From Rhynchopus sp. YZ270_cl-10 (Eukaryota > Euglenozoa > Diplonemea > Diplonemida > Diplonemidae): a stretch of DNA of 64,000 nucleotides. The position numbers were made by a program, and so were the translations under genes. Below are positions 1 to 10,884 of this stretch, in pieces. Numbering within the stretch: the stretch's first letter is position 1; each line of letters starts with the position of its first letter. The stretch covers positions 744,001 through 808,000 of the forward strand of contig OZ037867.1 in assembly GCA_964035575.1 (NCBI GenBank), written 5' to 3'. A model generated the notes under the pieces. It was not told where the DNA came from, did not search any database, and saw only the letters and a program-made list of their open reading frames with translations.

Positions 1-42
1 AATGACAAAAAAAAATGACACTCAATTTACACAAAAAAACAG

Positions 43-1404
43 ATCACGTCAAAGCTCTCCTGCATCCGTGGACAGCAGGGCGCTGAGCGCGAAACCTTTG
101 TCAGCAGTGTGCAGGAACTGATACGGGAGTGCAAGAAGAAGATCCACTCGCTTAAGGTAATGTCTACAGCTCGTCTTTTTCACAGCCTTCCCCCTTTTTC
201 GTTACGCCTGGGCTCCCACTGGCCCCACTATGACCGCTACGTAGCTACCACAAGGTGACTAAGCACGAGAGGCTTGGGCTCATCTTCTAGAACTTTTCTT
301 TGCTTTCCTTTCACTATTCTGTGAAGAAAACCCGTGGCTGCTATCTAGTGATAGTAGTCTAGAATCAAACAAAACTTTTAGCCATTCTGCTCAGGGCACA
401 TCCATATTTCAAGCTATTTTTGCACTATCAACTTCACTTTGTTTTACTCCATCATAATGGACATGGCATGTATGGGCATCATCACAATATACCCATAGGT
501 TGAAATCCGTGGTCTCCCTGGCTCAGAAAGACAGATGTACGACAAGAAGGTCAAAAGCCACCAGAGCCGCCTTGAGCAATGCCAGCAGCAGCTCCGCGAA
601 AAGGAGGACCAAGGGTATGCAACACTCCCCCCCTCCTCCCCCCTGCAAACATTCCTTGCCAACCTTTTCAGTCTAACCCTCAGACACTTCAATTCACCTG
701 ACAATACTTTGACAGAATTTCACATTTTTTTATGACAACTTGTTGTCAACTCTAAAAAGATTGGAGGTAGCGCGGCAAACAAAAAACGGATTGAAAAAAT
801 ACGGAATCTTGCTCGTTTTCTTTGAGCACTCAATTAGCCACAACAACCATACAGTTTAACACATTTTTTTTTTTCTTCACCTTTTTGTTTCCGGCTTTGA
901 GCGCACAAAAGACCCGATCTTTTTTCATCGAATTTTCCAAAAAATCCATAATTCCCCAGACAAACGCCCCTTGGTGCTGAGGACGACTATGGTGGAGGAG
1001 GTGGCGGTGGTGGTGGTGGAGGGAACGGTGCGCCACAGGACGATGGCAAGCAGGAGGTGCGCAATGCGTTTGGACGTATTGCGGGGTACCAGAACAAATC
1101 GAAGGCGGCACTGGCGGATGCGGAGGAAGTGTTGCAGGAGACTGAGGTGACCGGGCAGAAGGCTGCACAGGATTTGGCGAGACAAGGAGAGCAGCTGCAG
1201 GCGATTGACGAGGAGTTGGACCGTCTCGGCACCGACATTCAACGTGCCAAGCGGGAGCTGAACGCCTTTGCCCGTCGCATGGCCACCGACAAACTCATTC
1301 TCTGCTGTCTCTTCCTCCTCGTCGTCGGCATCGTCATCGCGATCATCCTCAAATTTGTTCTCAAAAAGGACGATGACAACAACGATGCGCCAGTTTCCTC
1401 TTAA
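43..1404 (+). CDS. Qb-SNARE, NPSN/Vti1-like (3' part, three exons visible)
   Basis: Membrane-anchored Qb-SNARE that would drive vesicle fusion. Three exons join in phase: about 43-156 (donor GTAATG at 157), 499-614 (after CCCATAG, donor GTATGC at 615) and 960-1404 (after CCCAG). The last exon holds a Gly-rich linker (about 991-1030), a heptad SNARE helix and, after the ATDK motif that Vti1/NPSN proteins share before the membrane, one hydrophobic anchor of about 20 residues and a short acidic tail. The first visible exon has the helical character of the N-terminal Qb three-helix region. The start lies upstream of the window. An alternative 3' splice site at 55 also keeps the frame. NPSN versus Vti1 is judged only from the pre-membrane motif. 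Confidence 0.8.
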
Positions 1405-1715
1405 GAAAAAAAAGACCTTTTGTGTTCCAATGAGACCTAAATCGGGTGGTGTTTGCAAAAAAAATAAAAGAAGTTCTGTGTGATTCGACCAATCGGTATG
1501 AGGAGAACTGAGAGAAGAGAGAGAGAGAGAGAGAGAGAGGTTTTGGTTCGGGGTGTAAAATAAAAATAAAATATTTAGGTCTCGGGAAAAAGGTAGAGAA
1601 AAGGGGGAGGGATTTTAGTTTTTTTTTGGAGAACAAACTGTGTGAGGGTTGCTGATATTTGAGCAGATACCCAACCAGGATGGGTGGATATTAGGCTGTT
1701 GTCGATAAGTAGACC

Positions 1716-2035
1716 TTGTGGAGTTCATCCTCTCGGGTTACACTAATACAACCAAATTTTCAAAAAAAAAGGACAGTGGAGATTGCACAACTGTGGCAAC
1801 ACTACCGAGGCAACTACACTACTCCAACAATTTATCAAAAAAAAAGAAAAGGACATAAAAAAAGGTTCTGCTATTCGTCTGAAGATTATGTTCCTGCTTG
1901 CAACCTCCCTCGTGGTAACCGTGTGTATACCAATGAAGTGCTCTCTGGGGGTTCGACAACCGAGAACCGGTGCCCCATGCGTCCGCCGATGCACGGTGAG
2001 GCGTTTGCACTTTCAACTTCTCTTTGTATTGAGAG
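1716..2035. repeat. Cluster of three short dispersed motifs
   Basis: Holds a GTGGAGTTCATC motif ending in TTTTCAAAAAA (about 1717-1768), a GTGGAGATTGCACAAC motif with GTGGCAACAC and ending in ATTTATCAAAAAA (about 1777-1842), and a CCGCCGATG hairpin followed by GCACTTTCAACTTCTCT (about 1980-2030). Each recurs elsewhere in the window (for example 6401-6535, 11198-11250, 12640-12716, 12952-13003, 50275-50340). Confidence 0.7.
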
Positions 2036-2639
2036 TGCGAAAAGATATTATTTATATAGCAACGTCCAAAAAGCCCCCCCTCCCCCTCCAGTCAGTGCGG
2101 CCCCCGGAGGCGTTTTGATGTCAACTTCACTCTTTTTAGTGCACCCTATTATACCTTCTATTCAGAATAGTTAGTATATGAAACACTTTTTTTATATCGC
2201 CCTCCCCCTTTCCCCTCAAAACTCCCCTATTCTGTTTTGGTATCTGTACATTCGTTATTGCTCAAAAAAAATAGAGCAAAAAAAAAAGGTGGTTTCTGTC
2301 CCGTGTGTGTGAGGGAGGTTGGTGTGTTTCTTGTGTGTTTTTATTATTTATCTCTTTCTTTTTAAAGGTGCGTGTGTATGCACGAAAGGCACATTCATCT
2401 TTCAAGCTTTCTTTTTCACCCAATATACGAGAAACCTGGGTCAATAAAATGAATGTGCAGCAAGAGAACGTTGTCCATTCCATTGTTCTAACCATTTTTT
2501 TTTTGCTATTTTCTGAAGTTGTCGTGTGTGTCATTTTTTATGTAAATGATGACTAAAAGAGAGAGAGAAGAAAAAAGGGAGGGGAAAGTGAATACAAGGT
2601 GGGGGTATTTGCCATCCCCCTTCCCATTTTTTTTTTTTT

Positions 2640-2935
2640 GTAGCTACACTGTCACGAGAGGGCTTTGTATTTCAAGTTAACTTTGTGTTGGGCCTTCATC
2701 TGGTTCTACACCTCTGTGTGAGACAATGCTGCACTTTTCAACCTTTCTTTGAGGCCCATTCTTTCTCTTGTTTCTTCCAGTGTCTGCGTCCTATGTGAGA
2801 GATCCGCACTTTTTTTCAACTGCTCTTTCTTTAAGGTGTGTCTGTACCTTCTTTTCATTAGAAAAAGAATGTATATGAAACAATTTAAGGTACTGTCAAG
2901 AGAGGGCTTTGTATTGTTCAAGTCAATTTCTTTTT
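2640..2935. repeat. Two copies of the TACACTGTCACGAGAGGGC motif
   Basis: Copies at about 2643-2690 and 2888-2935 share the core GAGAGGGCTTTGTATT followed by TCAAGT. Further copies lie near 14350, 59526 and, more diverged, 58805. No coding potential is seen. Confidence 0.65.
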
Positions 2936-3974
2936 GGGAAGCACCGAAGAAGCTCACCCCTTTTTAAACGTGACTAAGCATGAGAGTGTTTCCCCCAAAG
3001 CCTTGCTTAAAACAAGTTGCCACCTACGAGTAGTAATACCACACAAAAAAAAAAAAAAGCAAACTGACTGATGAATAAACCAGATAAGGTGAGCGAGCAC
3101 AGAAAAAATGGGTATACTAGATGCAACCCACTATTCAGTCAACGCGCCTTTTGTTCGGGGAGTTTTTCGATTTCTTTTCGTGAAAAGATAACCCCTGCCA
3201 TGCTGGATGGCTACGCACCCTGTATACAACCTAGTGGTATCCGTGTGTATGCCAAAGAAGTGCTCGTTGGGGTTCGCTACATGCAGAGAACGGTGCTTGT
3301 GTCCGCCGATGAAGGGTGGGGCGTTTTGTTGTTCCACAACTTCTCTTTTTTTTTTTTTGTGTGGAGGATGTGGAGGATGGTCACATTGGTGGGTGCAAAA
3401 AAAAATGAAACAAAACCTCTCCAAGCCTCCGACGTACATCATCACCCCCCAACACCTCAGTTAGTTGGGCGTTGCTGTGCTTTATTCCCTCGCACGATGA
3501 CCGAGCTATGCCTGTTGAGGTATACCAAGTGTAGGTAACTAGTTACGTTTATTACATAACAAGGGGTACCTTGTCATATTAACTAGACCCCTAAGCAAAG
3601 GGGGTTCAAGTAAGGAGGTGCAAACTAGCATTACGTGAGCTTATGCATGCGTTGATCTGCAGAGGGGTGTCTGTGTCGGTGTAAACCCGCCCTTCTTTTT
3701 TTAATGGAATCCTCCTTTCCGCACCTTGTTACACAACAAGGGGTCTGTTGTCAATACCCCTTTGCTTGTTACTACCCTTGTTATAACAGGCATAGTTATA
3801 TTTGGGCATAGCTAGGTCGTCGTGCAGATTCCCCCCCCGCCCCCCTTCTTCCCTCCTGATTCGTTTCCGTAGTATTGATGTGGAAAAAAAACGGACTTTT
3901 TTTGACAGATTTAAACAATTTCCCTCTCCAATGAGCTGTGTTCGACCTTTTCCTCAAATATTTTTGCAGCCCTG

Positions 3975-3998
3975 CCTCCGCCGATTGTACGGCGGAGG
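3975..3998. repeat. Perfect GC-rich hairpin upstream of the PABP gene
   Basis: CCTCCGCCG and CGGCGGAGG flank a 6-base loop. The downstream TTTGCACTTTC matches the tail of the hairpin motif family seen at 1980, 6490, 47459 and 54305. It lies about 250 bp before the PABP start codon. Confidence 0.7.
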
Positions 3999-4246
3999 AA
4001 TTTTGCACTTTCTGGTGTGGCTGAAAGGGGGTGCTATTTTGTGCTATTTTCTGCTATTTTGGGGTCGTCAGCCACACCACTTTCAACTTCTCTCTTTTTT
4101 TTCTTCTCCCCCATCTCTCTCACCTCCACCTTCACCACCTTCACCACTCAACAGGGAAACCTTTCGTCTACAAAGCTTTTGCTCTAAGGGTCTCTTTTTG
4201 CTTAGCCCGGCGTCCCCCCCCCCACGCCCCCTCCCAAGCCCCAAAA

Positions 4247-6117
4247 ATGGCTACGGGATCCGGCTCGCTCTATGTCGGTGACCTCCACGCTGAGGTGACA
4301 GAGTCGACGCTGTACGATGAGTTCAAGCAGCTCGGACCGATCATCAGCATCCGCGTCTGCCGTGACACCGTCACCCGCCTCAGTTTGGGATACGCGTATG
4401 TGAACTTCCAGAACCCGATCGATGCGGAGCGCGCAATCGAGACGCACAACCACCTTCCCATCAAGGGACGCCCCGCACGTATCATGTGGTCGCAAAGGGA
4501 CCCTGCCGTGCGTAGAAGCGGTCTCGGAAACGTCTTCGTGAAGGGTCTTGAGAAGGGTGTTGACAACCAGGCGCTGCATGACCACTTCTCCGCCTACGGA
4601 AACATCCTCTCCTGCAAGGTTGTCATGGACGACCAGGGCGAGTCCAAGGGGTTTGGGTTCGTGCACTTCGACTCGGATGAGTCTTCGGGCAAGGCCGTCG
4701 CAGAGCTCAACGGCACAAAGCTGTGCGGGGAGGCAATCTTCGTGGGTCCCTTCGTGAAGCGCAGCCAACGCCAGAGCGGCTTCCTTACACGCTTCACGAA
4801 CGTCTACGTGAAGGACCTTGTCGACATCGACGCTGAGGGTCTCAAGGAGAAGTTCTCCGCCCACGGAGAAGTCACCAGCGCGTTCACCAAGCGCGACCTG
4901 AACCTGAACAAAGTCTTCGGGTTTGTTAACTTTGCCAAGCACGAGGAGGCCGTCAAGGCCATCAACGACTGGCATGGTGCCGAGATCGAGGGTCTCTCCC
5001 TCCCCGGTGGCAAGGTCTACGTGCAGCGTGCGATGAAGCGTGCCGAGCGTGACCTCGAGCTCCGCAAGCGCTTCCTCGCAGAGAAGGCCAAGCGTCAGTT
5101 CCCCCCGGCCAACAACCTTTACGTGAAGAACCTCGACGAGGGCACAACGGAGATTGAGATGCGCAAGATCTTCTCCACCTACGGCGACATCTCGTCGTGC
5201 GTGCTCATGGTTGACGGCGTGACGAAGGCGTCGAAGGGCTTTGGGTTCGTGTGTTTCAGAGAAGCGGAGATGGCGCAAAAGGCGCTTCTCGAGATGAACG
5301 GAAAGATGTACGGAGACAAGCCGCTTTACGTGAACATTGCACAGAAGAAGGACGCACGTCGCTCGATGCTGGAGCTGCAGTACGCACAGCGCCGTTCGAT
5401 GCCGCCGCATGTGTTCATGACACCGGGACCGGGCTACCCGCCGAACCAGATGTACTACGGCGGCATGCCCCCGCAGTACGGAGGCAAGGGCATGCCCCCG
5501 CAGATGGCGCCCGCACAGTACGGAGGCCGTGGCGGCAAGGGCATGATGCGTGGTATGCCCATGCGTCCCCACGCAGGCAAGGGCCGTGTCCCCAAGCAGA
5601 ACATGCGCCCCGCCGAGGCGCCCGCAGCAGAGGCCCCCAAAGAGCCCGCCCTCACAGCAGAGTCTCTCGCCGCCATGTCCGCCGACGAGCAGAAGAACGC
5701 CCTCGGAGAGCAGCTGTGGTACAAAATCCACGCCTCCCACCCGGACCAGGCTGCCAAGATCACTGGTATGTTCATCCTAGGGGTTTAAAGGTGACTAGTG
5801 GAGAGGCTGGCTGAGACTGAGGAGATACTTTTCTTATTTTTCTCTTTTTGGCTGGTGTGAGGTTCAGGGTCATTTTTAACTCCGCGGTAATAACCCGCGG
5901 AGGATCAATAATCTGCCAAAGCGGCGTTTGCACTTCAAACTTCTATTTTAGCTTCCAATGTTCAAAAAAAAACAAACTAAAAACCACACCACCCCCAGGT
6001 ATGCTTTTGGAGATGGATGTCAGCGAAACCCTGAACCTGCTTGAGTCGCCCTCCATCCTTGCCAGCAAAATCGAGGAGGCGTTGAACGTGCTGAAGGTAT
6101 GCCACTTGTCGCCTTAG
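4247..6117 (+). CDS. PABPC: Polyadenylate-binding protein, cytoplasmic type
   Basis: Binds mRNA poly(A) tails and, through the C-terminal MLLE domain, PAM2-motif partners in translation and mRNA decay. Four RRMs follow one another, with RNP1 cores GYAYVNF, GFGFVHF, VFGFVNF and GFGFVCF, then a Met/Gly/Pro-rich linker and the MLLE domain. The MLLE is split by a phase-1 intron (donor GTATGT at 5766, acceptor CCCCCAG before 5999): exon 1 ends in KITG and exon 2 begins MLLEMDVSETLNLLESP. The product is about 545 residues if the stop at 6115-6117 is used, close to the usual length. A GTATGC after the lysine at 6096 could be another donor leading to a short further exon, so the last residues are uncertain. 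ATG 4247 follows a long pyrimidine-rich leader and is the first Met before RRM1. Confidence 0.95.
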
Positions 6118-6257
6118 CTTTCTTCTTCACTCAGAAGAAGACGCCACAACGCGAACGGATGTTCCCAACTGACAAAAAACAAGTCAGACCCTACGAATCT
6201 GTGTTCATTTTGATATTCTATGTGCTTTGTGGTGACTCAGATAACCAATTTGAACAA

Positions 6258-6535
6258 GGTGACTAGGATGAGAGGCTTAGGGTCATCTTATAGTTTCTTC
6301 TTAGATTTAGGGCACTTTTATTTTCGTTACTGTAGTCTAGTAACGAAAAGTATAAAGTGCTACTGCCCTTGTTGGATAAATTTTTTTTTGTTTCCAAAAA
6401 AAGACAGTGGAGATTGCACAACTGTGGCAACACAACCGAGGCAACTACACTACTCCAAACAATTTATCAAAAAAGACTTGTTTTACTACCTCCGCCGATG
6501 TACGGTGAGATATTTGCACTTTCAACTTCTCTGAA
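6258..6535. repeat. Motif cluster downstream of PABP
   Basis: Contains the AGGTGACTA...GAGAGGCTTAG motif (6259-6290), the GTGGAGATTGCACAAC motif (about 6401-6472) and the CCTCCGCCGATG/GCACTTTCAACTTCTCT motif (about 6488-6535), in the same order and spacing style as near 1775-2030. Confidence 0.65.
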
Positions 6536-6539
6536 TCAG

Positions 6540-8760
6540 GCTTCGCGCTAACTTTTGGAAAAAAATCTGAAAAATCGTATTCCGGGCCCAAAACAACGCA
6601 CCTCAAATAGGGTTACATCTGGGGGGTGAAAAAACAGTGTTTTGTGGCATTTCCGAGCCAATCCCGCGCTGTGGTGGGGCATATTCGGGAAAATGGACAA
6701 AATTTTAGTGACTTAAATTTTCACAAAATATAAACCCGTACTCCTAAACAAGGGGCATTTTCAGTCTGAAAACCCAAATTCAGATGAAATTGTGGTGTTT
6801 TTGACTGTTGGCAACAGGTAGCGCCGCAGGCGCACGGTACCCAACTTTTTTCCTTTTTTCTTTTCCCTTTTATCTGCTTTCTTTTGATTGTGCGAGCCGA
6901 TTGCTCTCCACGGTGGGGTCACATGTGTGTACAAAAACACTCTAAAGTACCCTTACTATGAAAATATGAGATTCCTCTGGTTTTAGTCTGGAAACCCCGG
7001 TGCCAAGAGGTCGTTTTGTGGTATTTCCGAACCAATCCCGGCTTGTGGTGGGGGATATACGGAAAAATGGGCAAAAATTCAGTGACTTAAATTTTCACAA
7101 AATATGAACCCATACCGTAAACAAGGGTCATTTTCAGTCTGAAAACCCAACTTGGCGTGAAATTGTGGTGTTTTGACTGGAAACACCATTGTACTGAAGA
7201 AGCTATGGGGATTCTGTGACCACAGAGAAGAGTGAGAACAAAAACCAGGACGGTTGTGGCCTCGGAGGGGGTGCCGCCCTCACGCAGCGAGGGTGGAGAC
7301 GGTTCAGCAGCGCATTATCGTACTCAAAAGAAAATGAACACTGTACATAAGTACATCATATTTAAAAGTAAAGTAGGGTAAGCGCCGCAGGCGCACGGTG
7401 CCCAACTTTTTTCTTTTTTTCTTTTCCCTTCTCTGCTTTCTTTTGATTGCGCGAGCCGATTGCTCTCCACGGTGGGGTCACATGTGTGTACAAAAACACT
7501 CTAAAGTACCCTTACTGTGCAATATGGGATTCTCTGGTTTTCTTAAGGAAACCCCGGTTTGCAAAAAAAAAACGCACCACAAAAATCTCCAAAAATCCGG
7601 GCCAAGGGCCAAAAATTAGCGCAAAGCCTGCTCTGAATGCAGGCATGATCCTAAGATAGAGGAAAAAACCGAAATTTTCGAAGTTTTAGATAAGAAATTG
7701 TCCCGTTTTTTTTCACCCATTTTTGCTGTATTTTACCCCATACCCTCGCATATTTTGCATCAAATCCCCGTTTTTTGACGCCCGCCCCCTCCCCGCTCCC
7801 ACCAGTATTTTCTCTCGGCCAGTTTTGAGAAACACGTTCACTCTAGAAGGAGATCCTTAGAACAACATATCTGTGAACCTGGACACATGTAGCCTACTGG
7901 AGAGTTTCGCGGTACCAAAAAACGTACCTGAAACAGCTGTGCACCAGGGGGTGAAAAAACAGTGTTTTGTGGCATTTCCGAGCCAATCCCAGGCTGTGGT
8001 GGGGGATATACGGAAAAATGGACAAAATTTTAGTGACTTAAATTTTCACAAAATATGAACCCATACTCATAAACAAGGGTCATTTTCAGGTCTGAAAACC
8101 CAGCTTCAGATGAAATGGTGGTGTTTTTGACACCACTGAACAGTAGGTAGCGCCGCAGGCGCACGGTACCCAACTTTTGTCTTCTCTTTTTCCCTTTTAT
8201 CTGCTTTCTTTTGATTGTACGAGCTGATTGCTCTCCACGGTGGGGTCACATGTGTGCGCAAAAACACGCTAAAGTACCCTTACTATGAAATATGAGATTC
8301 TCTGCAAGCATGTTCCCAGATCACGAAAAAAGGGAGGCGTTTTTGAGCGTTTTTGTTGATCGCATCGTCCGATGCGGTGCAATTGCAGAAAGTGATGGGG
8401 TCATTTTGGAAAAATGGACGAATTTTCGGTATTTAAGTTTTCACCATTTTTTATTCCTGTGCACTTGTTGAGACTGCCGATTCTCGTAAACAAGGGTCGT
8501 TTTCAGTTCTTGATTGAGAACAGTAGGTAGCGCCGCAGGCGCACGGTACCCAACTTTTGTCTTTTTTTCCCCCTTTTCTCTGCTTTCTTTTGATTGCGCG
8601 AGCCAATTGCTCTCCACGGTGGGGTCACATGTGTGTGCAAAAACACGCTATAGTACGTTTACTATGAAATGTGAGTTTCTCCGATTTTAGTAAGGAAACC
8701 CCGGTTTGCAAAAAAAAACGCACCGAGCAAAATCGCCAAAAATCTACGGTAGTTGGTAGC
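6540..8760. repeat. Long dispersed repeat family, head-to-tail copies
   Basis: At least four units share two blocks: AAAATGGACAAAATTTTAG with ACTTAAATTTTCACAAAATA (near 6690, 7060, 8015), and GCGCCGCAGGCGCACGGT followed about 70 bp later by CACGGTGGGGTCACATGTG (near 6830, 7383, 8153, 8528). Spacing between the second blocks is about 550, 770 and 375 bp, so units are rearranged. The same blocks return at 33540-34370. No ORF is shared by the copies, so this looks like a non-coding interspersed repeat of unknown class. Confidence 0.8.
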
Positions 8761-8828
8761 AAGTTAGCGCGACCCCGACAGCATGATGCCCCTTTTTTGC
8801 GGGGGGGGGGGGGGGGGGGGGGGGGGGG

Positions 8829-10083
8829 GTAGGGGGTTCCACCAAGGGCGTTTTGCTGTCCAAAACCCATTTTTTTGAAATTTCGGTGAAGAAACCCACT
8901 AAAATGGGCGTGCCTGGCCGCAAATCGCCCTGGGGATCACCCATATATCCCAATAAACCACCTGACGACCTTCACAGAGCATTTCTTGTCCAAAAAAAAT
9001 CGATTTTTTGTGGAAAAAAGACCCCAAAATTGCGTAACGCTCGCGTAACGCTTGGGGACCAAAATTTAACACTTGCCAAGGAATTTCTCCAATCAGGCAA
9101 AACTCCTTCTAAACACCTGAAAAACACCTCAGTCCACATCTTCTGGGGTCCCGGGGTGGAAATGTATAGTTTTTGCAGCTTTTAGGGGTCCTGGGATGGT
9201 CCCAGGCGTATTCATGAGGGTCGGAACCGCTTAAAATGCCCAAATTTACCTCTTTTTTTGGGTGCTTTTTCACCTTAAAAATTCAAAAAAAAGTGCTCAG
9301 ACAATCACAGAAGTGTCAAAACCCCCTCGGAACTACTCGCCAGACCCCCTGCGGGGTGGAGAATCATATTTGCGATCACTGTTTGGGCCATTTTGCCCAA
9401 AATAACCCCATGTTACACTTTTGTTACACTTGCCCCAAAATAGGGTATTTTAGGCTATTTTGGGACAAGTGTAACAAAAGTGTAACATGGGGTTATTTTG
9501 GGAAAAATAGCCCAAAAAGTGATCGCAAATATGATTCTCCACCCCGCAGGGGGTCTGGCGAGTAGTTCCGAGGGGGTTTTGACACTTCTGTGATTGTCTG
9601 AGCACTTTTTTTTGAATTTTTAAGGTGAAAAAGCACCCAAAAAAAGAGGTAAATTTGGGCATTTTAAGCGGTTCCGACCCTCATGAATACGCCTGGGACC
9701 ATCCCAGGACCCCTAAAAGCTGCAAAAACTATACATTTCCACCCCGGGACCCCAGAAGATGTGGACTGAGGTGTTTTTCAGGTGTTTAGAAGGAGTTTTG
9801 CCTGATTGGAGAAATTCCTTGGCAAGTGTTAAATTTTGGTCCCCAAGCGTTACGCGAGCGTTACGCAATTTTGGGGTCTTTTTTCCACAAAAAATCGATT
9901 TTTTTTGGACAAGAAATGCTCTGTGAAGGTCGTCAGGTGGTTTATTGGGATATATGGGTGATCCCCAGGGCGATTTGCGGCCAGGCACGCCCATTTTAGT
10001 GGGTTTCTTCACCGAAATTTCAAAAAAATGGGTTTTGGACAGCAAGTCCTTAAGGATTTCCTTATACGTGGAACCCCCTAGGC
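8829..10083. repeat. Giant inverted repeat (foldback), 591-bp arms
   Basis: Bases 8853-9443 are the reverse complement of 9455-10045 with an 11-base centre. The pairing sum is constant (18898) at the centre and at both ends, so the arms have no net insertion or deletion, although scattered mismatches exist (for example near 9390 and 9510). Weaker pairing resumes outward at TAGGGGGTTCCAC (about 8829) against its complement ending near 10083. A poly-G run (8801-8829) abuts the left end. Both arms give the same meaningless translation, so it is not coding. Confidence 0.95.
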
Positions 10084-10884
10084 ATAGGTGCCGGCCGAGT
10101 CGTTTTTGGGCGAGTTGTCCGAACTCCACGATTTTACCAAACAACTCGCCCAAAACTCGGACAACTCGGCCACAACTCGCCCTATACTCGGCACAACTCG
10201 GCCACAACTCGGCCACAACTCGCCCATTTTTACAGGCAAAAACATACAGGGATGGGAGGTGACGTTGTAAGGTTACACACATGTAACGTTGGTACAACAC
10301 ATGATCTCAAGAAAAACAACCAGGGCTAAGGCCAAACGCCACTCATTACATGCACCTTGTCATATGACTAGTCATAGGTGGTAACTAGGTCGTGGTGGTC
10401 CATGGGCCACCGTGCACACTCACGGTTTTTGGTAATTGCTGGGGGGAATGGGATATACTCCGTACATGGATACCCACACAGAACACACGGTTACCCAGAC
10501 ATCTGTCAGGCAATCACTGATTCACTTCACACAGGTCGGGCAGGCGCTGCCTGCCCATCCTCTTTTCCTGTCTGCTATCGATTCCAGGTTCACAACGTTC
10601 ACACGTTTAGTCAAAATGCTTTGGGCAACGACTTCCTTTGGGATACACAAAACCACACAAAGCGCACATTCACAGACCAGCTGTGAAGCGTGGGATGCAC
10701 AAGATAAAACGTGATGTGGTGTACCTGTGTACCTGTGTACCTGTGTACCTGTGTACCTGTGTTTTTGTAGCCATAAAAAATCCCAAAAAAAAACAACTCG
10801 CCCAAAAAAAATGGGCGAGTTGTTGGCCGAATTTGGGCGAGTTGCCGAGTTGTTTTAACTCGCCGGGCACCTATGCCTAGGGGG
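10074..10884. mobile_element. TIR element with ACAACTCGGCC subterminal repeats
   Basis: CCCCCTAGGCATAGGTGCC at about 10074-10093 is repeated inverted at about 10865-10883. Inside both ends lie degenerate arrays of ACAACTCGGCC/ACAACTCGCCC (10140-10230 and, inverted, 10795-10862). Terminal and subterminal inverted repeats around about 810 bp without a transposase suggest a non-autonomous DNA transposon. The poly-G tract outside the right end hides any target duplication. Confidence 0.6.
10719..10758. repeat. Octamer microsatellite (GTGTACCT)5
   Basis: Five uninterrupted copies of an 8-bp unit inside the TIR element at 10074-10884. Confidence 0.9.

Larger units (their letters stand above)
1405..4246. 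other. Intergenic spacer rich in short dispersed motifs
   Basis: No convincing gene between the SNARE and the poly(A)-binding protein. The stretch contains homopolymer runs, a GA-dinucleotide run near 1519-1540 and several members of the short motif families listed separately. The last 450 bases before 4247 are pyrimidine-rich and contain a perfect hairpin at 3975-3998, so they are probably promoter and 5' UTR. Confidence 0.6.

Noticed and set aside
3540-3790. Paired AACAAGGGGT/CCCCTTTGCTTG sequences as a MITE
   Set aside because: Matches are short, in mixed orientation and without consistent ends.
4202-5740. 512-codon open frame on the minus strand across the PABP gene
   Set aside because: It is antisense to a clear four-RRM protein; its Leu/His/Val-rich translation is the mirror of GC-rich codons.
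10140-10230. Regular ACAACTCGGCC units as a possible CRISPR-like array
   Set aside because: Units are contiguous without unique spacers, in a eukaryotic context, and mirrored at the other end of a TIR element.
8853-10300. Paired 110- to 195-codon frames in the foldback arms
   Set aside because: Same meaningless sequence from both arms, with no domain or codon bias.
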